DNA of 13,761 bases from Aminicenans sp964648465. Its GTDB lineage: Bacteria; Acidobacteriota; Aminicenantia; Aminicenantales; Aminicenantaceae. Each line of letters starts with the position of its first letter. The stretch's first letter is position 1. The notes under the pieces were generated by a model. That model had not been told where the DNA came from. It worked only from the letters and a program-made list of their open reading frames with translations, and searched no databases. Shown here piece by piece: positions 7,992 to 13,761 of the stretch. The DNA lies in assembly GCA_964648465.1 (NCBI GenBank), contig CAZYMU010000048.1, forward strand, positions 1-13,761, given 5' to 3'. Both the position numbers and the translations under genes were made by a program.

Positions 7992-8003
7992 GAGAACTCC
8001 ATC

Positions 8004-9941
8004 ATGAAGGAATTAAAATTCTATCTTAAAGAAAAAATCTACAAACTCCTGAAAGATAAATATCCTCTGGAACGAGAAGAGCTGGAAATTACATATACTC
8101 CTCAAATCAAAATGGGAGACCTTGCCCTAGCATTTCCCTTTCTCCTGGCAAAAAAAATAAAGAGGCAGCCAAGAGAATTGGCACTTGAAATCATCCCTCA
8201 GCTTTCATCTCTTAAAAGAGTTGAAAGAATCGAGGCAGCAGGAGGAGGATACATTAACCTTTATTTGGATAGAAGAAATTTTTTCTCCCAGAAAATCCTC
8301 TTTTCCGGAAACACTTCTCTCCTTCCCCAGGAGAAAAAAGTCATTATAGAGCATACCAACATTAATCCTAATAAAGCTGCACATATCGGCCATTTAAGGA
8401 ACGCTGTCCTAGGAGACACTTTAGCACGCTGTCTCAAATTCAAAGGAGAAGATGTTGAGATTCAAAACTACATAGATGACACTGGAGTCCAAGTGGTAGA
8501 TATTGTCTTCGGATTTATGGATTTGGAGAAAAAAACTCTGGAACATATTCAAAAAATCAAAGGCAAATTCGATTATTACTGCTGGGATCTCTATACGAAA
8601 GTTACTTCATATCTAGAAGATCATCCAGAATCTTTAAAAAGAAAATCTGAAATTCTAAAAAAAATAGAAAAAGGGGGAAATCCCGAATTCAAAATAGCAG
8701 AATACGTCTCACGGCGAATCATAAATGCCCATCTTCAAACCATGCAGAGACTCGATATTAGCTATGATGTTCTTCCATGCGAAAGCAGTATTCTAGGATT
8801 AAAATTCTGGGAAAAGGCCTTCAACCTTCTTAAAAAGAAAAATGCCATCTCTTTATCAGATACAGGATTGAACAAAGGATGCTGGGTCATGAAACTTGAA
8901 GATGATCTTGATAAGGAAAAAATAATTGTTCGTTCTGACGGAACAGTTACTTACGTCGGGAAAGATATCGCTTACCAGCTCTGGAAATTTGGCCTTTTAG
9001 GAAAAGATTTTTATTATAAACCTTTTGTAAAGCAGAACGGAAAAGTAATATGGATAACATCATCAGCTCCAACCACATTCTCTGCCAGTTTCGGAAAAGG
9101 CAGCCTGGTTTATAATGTTATAGATTCAAGACAGTCTTACCTGCAAAAAATCGTAATCCAGGGATTAAAATCTCTTAAATTTATCAAAGAAGCTGAAAAA
9201 TCCATCCACTTCTCATACGAAATGGTCGCTCTTTCCCCAAAAAGCCTTAAGGAACTTGATCTGGAACTGGAAGAGAAAGGCAGCACAAAAACTTTCCTCG
9301 AAGTTTCAGGGAGAAAAGGAGTCGGCGTTAAAGCCGATGATCTGCTGGACCGCCTTGAAGAAAAAGCTTTAGCAGAGGTGAATAAAAGAAATCCTCAATT
9401 TTCTCTTGACCAAAAAAGCACTGCTGCCCATAAAATTGCCTGTGGGGCACTCCGCTACTTCATGCTCAAATTTACAAATAACTCTCTCATCATATTTGAT
9501 TTTGACGAAGCACTTAATTTTGAAGGAGAGACAGGAGTCTACCTTCAATACACTTCTGTCCGAATCAACAGCATATTCCGCAAGCTTAAAGAAAGAGAAG
9601 GATTTGAAGAGGCAAATATTCTATCTCTCATCTCACCAGAAAAAATCTCATTTGATGATTTGCCAGAATCAGAGATGTCTGACTTTTGGGATATTGTCCT
9701 CCAGGCTTCAAAACTTGATGAAGAGGTGCTGCATTCTATCCGCTCTCTCGAATTTTCTCATCTGGCCAAATATTCCTTCAATCTCTGTCAAAAAATCAAT
9801 GCATATTACCACAAATATCAAATCCTGTCTGAAGAAAATAGGGAAATTAAGAATATCCGCATCTTGACTATTTATTACCTAAAAAAAATCCTCAACCAGG
9901 CACTTTCCCTCATGGGAATACCTCAGCTAGAAAGGATGTAA
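8004..9941 (+). CDS. argS: Arginine--tRNA ligase, long divergent type
   Basis: This class I synthetase charges tRNA-Arg. It has 645 residues, longer than the common 550-590. The N-terminal Add-1 domain covers about 1-90. The HIGH motif is exact at 127-130 within 'NINPNKAAHIGHLRNAVLGD'. 'NYIDDTGVQV' (155-164) and 'SDGTVTYVGKDIAYQLWKF' (311-329) form the catalytic core. The usual 'KMSKR/MSTRKG' loop is replaced by 'EVSGRKGVGVKADDLLDRL' (433-451), and the usual 'GADHHGY' segment by 'VIDSRQSYLQKIVIQGL' (372-388) after an extra stretch of about 35 residues (335-370). The DALR anticodon-binding domain begins near 510 ('TGVYLQYTSVR') and ends in the typical 'LMGIPQLERM'. I recall this variant from Acidobacteria-like lineages. 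The ATG fits the family N-terminus; there is no convincing ribosome binding site and the -10 box is only 12 bases upstream. Confidence 0.93.
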   Translation: MKELKFYLKEKIYKLLKDKYPLEREELEITYTPQIKMGDLALAFPFLLAKKIKRQPRELALEIIPQLSSLKRVERIEAAGGGYINLYLDRRNFFSQKILFSGNTSLLPQEKKVIIEHTNINPNKAAHIGHLRNAVLGDTLARCLKFKGEDVEIQNYIDDTGVQVVDIVFGFMDLEKKTLEHIQKIKGKFDYYCWDLYTKVTSYLEDHPESLKRKSEILKKIEKGGNPEFKIAEYVSRRIINAHLQTMQRLDISYDVLPCESSILGLKFWEKAFNLLKKKNAISLSDTGLNKGCWVMKLEDDLDKEKIIVRSDGTVTYVGKDIAYQLWKFGLLGKDFYYKPFVKQNGKVIWITSSAPTTFSASFGKGSLVYNVIDSRQSYLQKIVIQGLKSLKFIKEAEKSIHFSYEMVALSPKSLKELDLELEEKGSTKTFLEVSGRKGVGVKADDLLDRLEEKALAEVNKRNPQFSLDQKSTAAHKIACGALRYFMLKFTNNSLIIFDFDEALNFEGETGVYLQYTSVRINSIFRKLKEREGFEEANILSLISPEKISFDDLPESEMSDFWDIVLQASKLDEEVLHSIRSLEFSHLAKYSFNLCQKINAYYHKYQILSEENREIKNIRILTIYYLKKILNQALSLMGIPQLERM

Positions 9942-10007
9942 AACATTGGCATTATCCAGCATTCTTTTCAAAAGAGGGCAGGACATTAACAGGATTCGAT
10001 TGAATAT

Positions 10008-10036
10008 TTGACCTCATTATATTCCTGTGCTATAAG
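10008..10036 (+). promoter_or_regulatory. Sigma-70-type promoter of the GAF-GGDEF gene
   Basis: TTGACC (10008-10013) and TATAAG (10031-10036) are 17 bases apart; each matches the consensus at five of six positions. A start near 10043 gives a leader of about 32 nt with AAAAGG (10058-10063) before the ATG at 10075. The 133-bp gap after argS has no clear terminator, so read-through from argS is also possible. Confidence 0.75.
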
Positions 10037-10074
10037 TTTGTCATAAGCAAATACGGGAAAAGGCAACATACAAG

Positions 10075-11091
10075 ATGGATGAAGAAAAAGAATTAGAAAA
10101 CCTGGATGATTTTGTTAAACTCTCTGCTTTCGTAGATGTAGAAGTTGGAATCGCTGCAGTGAAAACAATAAATGAAGCAATGAACCGGGTAATGGAAAAA
10201 ATCGGTAATATCTTTGCTCCAGTCAACTGGTCTCTCTTACTTATCGATAAAAAAACGGAAAAACTCTATTTCAAACTGGTTTGGGGCAAAAATGCCAGCA
10301 AATTGAAAAATAAGAGGATTCCAAAAGAAGAAAGCATCGCAAACAAAGTTGTAGAAACCGGTCAGCCTGTCTTGATTGAAGATGCCCAAAAGGACCCAAA
10401 ATTAAGCAGTCGCATCGACAAAATCATAGGTGTTATCCAGTTAATCAACAAGACAAATAAGAAACCATTTTCTCCAGAAGACGTCAAAATTTTAACGACT
10501 ATTGCTGATTATGCTGCTGCTGCTATAGAAAATGTTTTTTACTTGAGTTCTTTAAAAAATCTGGCCAATATTGATTCTTTAACTGGCGTATACAATAAAA
10601 GCAATTTCGATAAACAATTAAATAAGGAAATAGAAAGATATAAGCGTTACAGTCATGGACTTTCTCTGATAATTATTGATATAAACGATTTTAAAAAAAT
10701 AAACGATCAACATGGAAATTCAGCAGGCGACAATATTTTAAAAGACCTGGCCCGGATATTGAAAAAGAACACAAGAATAGTTGATGTTGTTGCAAGATAT
10801 GGAGGAGACGAGTTTGTAATTTTACTGCCCCACACAAAAAAAAGAGATGCTGAAATTGTATGCAAGAGAATAATGAAAAATATCGAACAGAAAAATAAAA
10901 AAGGCAAAAAAGTTTCATATACTGTGAGCATAACTTTAAAATCTGCAGAAGATGATAAAATAAGCAACTTTTTTCCCGAAACAGATAAAAAGTTTCATAA
11001 GAAAAAGGCAAGAAAAGAAAGCAAGGATATAAAAAACATTAGCAAGCACTTTCAGCAAATGTTCAAAAAAGGCAAGAAAAAGAAAAACTAG
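10075..11091 (+). CDS. GAF-GGDEF protein with eroded domain edges (putative c-di-GMP enzyme or sensor)
   Basis: GGDEF domains make cyclic di-GMP from two GTP; GAF domains sense small molecules or dimerise. The protein has 338 residues and no signal peptide or membrane segment, so it is cytoplasmic. The GAF domain spans about 25-155 and GGDEF about 165-320. Active-site features are present: 'DSLTGVYNK' (167-175), metal aspartate D202, guanine-contact N210 and D219, the GGDEF signature at 243-247, and the inhibitory I-site RIVD (234-237) exactly five residues before it. Two parts look eroded. The GAF domain jumps from 'DPKLSSRIDK' (107-116) straight to 'IIGVIQLINK', lacking roughly 20 residues that normally carry 'TRSILCVPL'. 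After the catalytic loop the usual 'SIG' reads SIT (285-287) and the 'ADxALYxAKxxGRN' helix is replaced by 'TDKKFHKKKARKESKD'. The tail is very lysine-rich. Cyclase activity is possible but not assured. Confidence 0.88.
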   Translation: MDEEKELENLDDFVKLSAFVDVEVGIAAVKTINEAMNRVMEKIGNIFAPVNWSLLLIDKKTEKLYFKLVWGKNASKLKNKRIPKEESIANKVVETGQPVLIEDAQKDPKLSSRIDKIIGVIQLINKTNKKPFSPEDVKILTTIADYAAAAIENVFYLSSLKNLANIDSLTGVYNKSNFDKQLNKEIERYKRYSHGLSLIIIDINDFKKINDQHGNSAGDNILKDLARILKKNTRIVDVVARYGGDEFVILLPHTKKRDAEIVCKRIMKNIEQKNKKGKKVSYTVSITLKSAEDDKISNFFPETDKKFHKKKARKESKDIKNISKHFQQMFKKGKKKKN

Positions 11092-11092
11092 T

Positions 11093-12229
11093 CTATATCT
11101 TCATAACTTTACTATTAATAAAATATTCGAATTTATAAAAAGTCAATTCACCTGGTTTTCTTCCCGGGATAGGCATTAATCTTGCTGAAAGCGGTTTATT
11201 CAATTTAATTGAAAGAGATGCTACATCTAAAAGCAATGCATAAAGCTTTTTTTCTGATACATCTCCTGGCAGTGGAATAGTATCCAACCCTGTCCCGCAC
11301 ACAGATGAATATAGCAGCAAATTAGCCAAATTATACTTACCTTCACTATTCCTTTTGGCTAACCCATAATCTTCGAGGACAGGCAGCATAAGTCCCGAAT
11401 AACCACATTTTTTTACTTTCAAATCTCGCAATGTATCAGTAATTAGTTTTGCAATAGCAAGTGTCCCCGATTCACCGAATTTTCCTAAGCCGAGCTTTTC
11501 AAAAGCATAAGCAATACTTTCCTTTCGATCCACAGAACTCGCAATAGAAACATCGATTCCACCATATTTTATCTTCTCTTCACTGCTTATTTTATTGGCA
11601 ATTCTCTCGATACCTTTAAATTCATCAGTCAGGATTTTTTTTAGATACCTCCCTGCATCTTCTATATTCTTTGCTTTCGAAAATGCCTTATACACAAGCC
11701 CACTGTTTTCCGTTCCTATAGCAAAAGAAGTCTTGCCCTTGTGATATGCTGCAGGATAAAACGGACTTCCAGGTTTTGTGTTAAATATAGCTGCGAACCT
11801 TAAATTGGCAAAACCTTCTTTATCTATCCTTGACAGTTTCTTCATCAATTTAGCTGTTTGCCTCGCTGCTTCATAATTAATCTTTCTATCATCAGAAACA
11901 AGAACAGTACAAAATCCGATGGAAGTATTCTTTATCATGTCAAATATGAGTAAAATATTACTTGAATCAAGCGTTGTCCCAATATTGAAATAATTAATGC
12001 TGTATCTATTAGTATAATCTTCTATACCTTCAACTAACCTCAATATTTGACTCTTGGAAGTAAAATATTTTTCCCACGGTTGAGTCGCTATACGGATTGT
12101 TTGAACAATATACCCGTTCTGCTCAAATACTTTCTTTACGTAATTCGTAAAATCGCTGACCTTCCTGATTTGGTCCTCTGCCCTGGCCGGATCAAGGTTA
12201 AAACCTGTTGTTATCGTCCTTAATTTCAT
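11093..12229 (-). CDS. DUF711/UPF0210 family protein, function unknown
   Basis: I recognise this as a DUF711 (UPF0210) protein, a conserved cytoplasmic family with no settled function. It has 378 residues, shorter than the roughly 450 of many bacterial members. Conserved stretches are the start 'MKLRTITTGF', 'NIGTTLDSSNILLIFDMI' (82-99), 'RFAAIFNTKPGSPFYPAAY' (144-162), 'YGGIDVSIASS' (222-232), 'FGESGTLAIAKLITDTL' (251-267), 'CGYSGLMLPVLEDYGLA' (275-291), 'SVCGTGLDTIPLPGDVS' (309-325) and 'ARLMPIPGRKPGE' (349-361). There is no signal peptide or membrane segment. The gene converges on the GGDEF gene with one base between the stop codons, so neither can have its own terminator in the gap. No ribosome binding site is visible and a TATAAT ends seven bases before the ATG. 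Confidence 0.82.
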   Translation of the reverse strand: MKLRTITTGFNLDPARAEDQIRKVSDFTNYVKKVFEQNGYIVQTIRIATQPWEKYFTSKSQILRLVEGIEDYTNRYSINYFNIGTTLDSSNILLIFDMIKNTSIGFCTVLVSDDRKINYEAARQTAKLMKKLSRIDKEGFANLRFAAIFNTKPGSPFYPAAYHKGKTSFAIGTENSGLVYKAFSKAKNIEDAGRYLKKILTDEFKGIERIANKISSEEKIKYGGIDVSIASSVDRKESIAYAFEKLGLGKFGESGTLAIAKLITDTLRDLKVKKCGYSGLMLPVLEDYGLAKRNSEGKYNLANLLLYSSVCGTGLDTIPLPGDVSEKKLYALLLDVASLSIKLNKPLSARLMPIPGRKPGELTFYKFEYFINSKVMKI

Positions 12230-12236
12230 ATTAACG

Positions 12237-12265
12237 ATTATACTCTTATTAAGGCAATTTGACTA
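12237..12265 (-). promoter_or_regulatory. Promoter of the DUF711 gene, probably giving a leaderless mRNA
   Basis: On the minus strand TAGTCA (12260-12265) and a perfect TATAAT (12237-12242) are 17 bases apart. Seven bases separate the -10 box from the ATG at 12227-12229, so the transcript start would fall at or next to the start codon. No Shine-Dalgarno is present. Confidence 0.6.
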
Positions 12266-12287
12266 TGATATCCAATTAAAATATAAA
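12259..12287 (+). promoter_or_regulatory. Promoter of the anSME-like gene
   Basis: TTGACT (12259-12264) and TATAAA (12282-12287) are 17 bases apart, each five of six to consensus. The expected start near 12294 leaves a leader of about 43 nt. The -35 box overlaps, on the opposite strand, the -35 box proposed for the DUF711 gene, so the two promoters are back to back. Confidence 0.72.
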
Positions 12288-12336
12288 TGTAGAATAGATA
12301 TGATTAACGCGAACTGCTGTTTAAGGAATAACTAAG

Positions 12337-13482
12337 GTGGATTATTCACACCGCCAAAAACCGCTATCTTCCATCCTTGTAAAACCTGCTGGACCTGACT
12401 GCAACATGGCCTGTACATACTGTTTTTATCTGGAAAAATCCAAGCTGTTCTCAGGCGTTAACACCCACCGGATGAGTGACGAGATAATGGAAGAAATGAT
12501 TAGGCAGGCCTTGACATACGGCGAACAGCAGGTATCGTTCGCCTGGCAGGGCGGAGAACCAACATTGATGGGACTGCAATTTTTCGATAAAATTGTCAGG
12601 GCTCAACAGCGATACGGATATGCTCAGAATGTTGGAAACGGACTCCAAACAAACGGCCTTTTGATCAACAAACAATGGGCAAGATTTCTTAAAAAATACA
12701 GTTTTTTAGTGGGATTGTCGTTAGATGGGCCTAAACATATACATGACCATTACCGCAGGCTGCGAAACGGGAAAGGATCCTGGGCACTTGTAGTTGACAA
12801 GGCAAAGTTATTGCTGGATTCCGGTGTAGAAGTCAACGCTTTAACAGTTTTAAATGATTATTCGGTCCGGTTCCCGGATGAAATATACCAATATCATAAG
12901 TCACTCGGACTGAATTACATGCAGTTTATTCCCTGCGTAGAAACAGATCCAAAAAATCCAACAAGGGCAGCCTCTTTTTCCGTTCCCCCAGTAAAATATG
13001 GAGAATTCCTATGCAGGTTGTTCGATTTGTGGCTTGCTGATTTTGTCCGGAATAAACCTTCCACATCCATCCGCTTTTTCGATTCCGTGTTTTACAACTA
13101 TGCTGGTCTCCCTCCACCTGAATGTACCTTGCAGGAAGAGTGCGGAGTTTACGTAGTCATAGAGCATAATGGGAATGTGTATTCATGCGATTTCTTCGTT
13201 GAGCCTGATTGGCTGCTTGGTAACGTGATGGAGAACAATCTGAAGGCTATGCTGAATTCCGATCGCCAGAACAAATTCGGCAAGATGAAGGCCTCTATTC
13301 CCAGCGATTGTAAAGAATGCCAGTGGGTTCATTACTGCAGGGGGGGATGCACTAAAGACCGCCTGCGTGATCCCCGAGATAAAGGACGCAATCACTTTTG
13401 TAAATCATACATGATGTTCTTTGAACATGCAGATTCTACACTTAAAAAAATGGCAGCCGAATGGAAACTTCAAAATGAATAA
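12337..13482 (+). CDS. Anaerobic sulfatase-maturating enzyme-like radical SAM/SPASM protein
   Basis: These enzymes oxidise the active-site Cys or Ser of a sulfatase to formylglycine using S-adenosylmethionine and three [4Fe-4S] clusters, without oxygen. The protein has 381 residues, the family length. The radical SAM cluster motif is C22/C26/C29 ('CNMACTYC'), with 'GGEPTL' (72-77) for SAM binding and 'GLSLDGP' (126-132). The C-terminal SPASM domain has C263, C269, C284 and C338 for one auxiliary cluster and C325, C328, C334 and C355 for the other. D285 in 'YSCDFFV' occupies the place of the catalytic aspartate of the characterised Clostridium enzyme. The start is GTG, with AAGGA (12323-12327) nine bases upstream and an in-frame TAA at 12322-12324, so no longer start is possible. 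No sulfatase is encoded in the window. Base composition is visibly richer in G+C than in the neighbours. A related peptide modifier is the main alternative. Confidence 0.9.
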   Translation: MDYSHRQKPLSSILVKPAGPDCNMACTYCFYLEKSKLFSGVNTHRMSDEIMEEMIRQALTYGEQQVSFAWQGGEPTLMGLQFFDKIVRAQQRYGYAQNVGNGLQTNGLLINKQWARFLKKYSFLVGLSLDGPKHIHDHYRRLRNGKGSWALVVDKAKLLLDSGVEVNALTVLNDYSVRFPDEIYQYHKSLGLNYMQFIPCVETDPKNPTRAASFSVPPVKYGEFLCRLFDLWLADFVRNKPSTSIRFFDSVFYNYAGLPPPECTLQEECGVYVVIEHNGNVYSCDFFVEPDWLLGNVMENNLKAMLNSDRQNKFGKMKASIPSDCKECQWVHYCRGGCTKDRLRDPRDKGRNHFCKSYMMFFEHADSTLKKMAAEWKLQNE

Positions 13483-13491
13483 TCAGTATCA

Positions 13492-13586
<95 letters not shown>

Positions 13587-13610
13587 GTATCCTTTCCTGA
13601 AGCTTGTTTT

Positions 13611-13638
13611 ATAATAGCATTTTTCAGTCGATATTCAA
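13611..13638 (-). promoter_or_regulatory. Candidate promoter of tRNA-Ser
   Basis: On the minus strand TTGAAT (13633-13638) and TATTAT (13611-13616) are 16 bases apart, placing the start about 17 bases before the mature tRNA 5' end. The spacing fits a short tRNA leader. Confidence 0.5.
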
Positions 13639-13692
13639 AATCTTTGAAAAGCAGATATCATCAATGTTAAATAACGGTATCGGCATTCTTTA

Positions 13693-13721
13693 TGAATAAT
13701 TCAGGAAACGTGGGTTATTCA
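13693..13721. repeat. 7-bp inverted repeat near the right edge
   Basis: TGAATAA (13693-13699) and TTATTCA (13715-13721) are exact inverted copies 15 bases apart. A second small dyad, CTTGC (13731-13735) and GCAAG (13743-13747), follows. The stretch 13640-13761 shows no reading frame with recognisable protein features on either strand; the short frame starting at 13692 stops at 13758-13760. It may be a regulatory region or the edge of a mobile-element remnant beyond the window. Confidence 0.3.
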
Positions 13722-13761
13722 CGAGCCAAGCTTGCTGCAGATGCAAGGCACAGCGCATGAA

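Noticed and set aside
7880..8003. Glycine riboswitch upstream of gcvT
   Set aside because: gcvT operons often carry one, but the gap is only 124 bp, holds promoters for both strands, and I see no tandem or single glycine aptamer core in it.
7990..8007. Five-codon leader ORF overlapping the argS start (ATG at 7990, TGA at 8005)
   Set aside because: It begins inside the proposed -10 box, so it would not be on the transcript from that promoter.
9406..9867. 153-residue plus-strand frame inside argS
   Set aside because: It overlaps the DALR-domain coding part of argS in another frame and has no ribosome binding site or recognisable motif.
10920..11091. Frameshift explaining the odd GGDEF C-terminus
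   Set aside because: The in-frame sequence still aligns weakly with the family pattern (TVSIT..., TDKKFHKKK), and no other frame gives the standard 'ADxALYxAK' motif.

Overview
The window is low-GC bacterial DNA with tightly packed genes. Gene content is typical of an uncultured anaerobic or facultative bacterium: a P-protein split into two subunits, a two-subunit glycyl-tRNA synthetase, an anaerobic sulfatase-maturase-type radical SAM enzyme, and PilZ and GGDEF signalling proteins. The argS product belongs to the divergent ArgS type with an 'SGRKG...KADDL' loop, which I associate with Acidobacteriota, Aminicenantes and similar lineages. That placement is a guess from memory, not a phylogeny. 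The standard code is used (TAG, TAA and TGA all serve as stops).

Layout. Positions 1-418 hold the 3' part of a PilZ-domain gene on the plus strand. It converges on a six-gene minus-strand operon spanning 495-7879, read in the order gcvT, gcvH, gcvPA, gcvPB, glyQ, glyS. A 124-bp divergent intergenic region (7880-8003) separates the operon from argS (plus, 8004-9941). A recognisable promoter then drives a GAF-GGDEF protein (10075-11091). A DUF711/UPF0210 gene (11093-12229, minus) converges on it with a one-base gap. From a shared divergent control region (12230-12336) an anSME-like radical SAM/SPASM gene runs rightwards (12337-13482), ending ten bases from the 3' end of a tRNA-Ser(GCU) gene on the minus strand (13493-13586). 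The last 175 bp hold the tRNA promoter, short inverted repeats and no convincing gene.

How the genes work together. GcvT, GcvH, GcvPA and GcvPB are three of the four glycine cleavage/synthase components (T, H and P); the L protein (dihydrolipoyl dehydrogenase) is not in the window. The same transcript continues, with stop/start coupling, into both subunits of glycyl-tRNA synthetase. The operon therefore ties C1/glycine metabolism to charging of tRNA-Gly. No glycine riboswitch or T-box is visible. The main non-coding features are a 36-nt imperfect hairpin built from 7-bp units directly upstream of the gcvH ribosome binding site, a 16-bp near-palindrome inside the argS promoter, and -10 boxes placed so close to the argS and DUF711 start codons that their mRNAs are probably leaderless or nearly so. 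I see no defence system, CRISPR array or intact mobile element.
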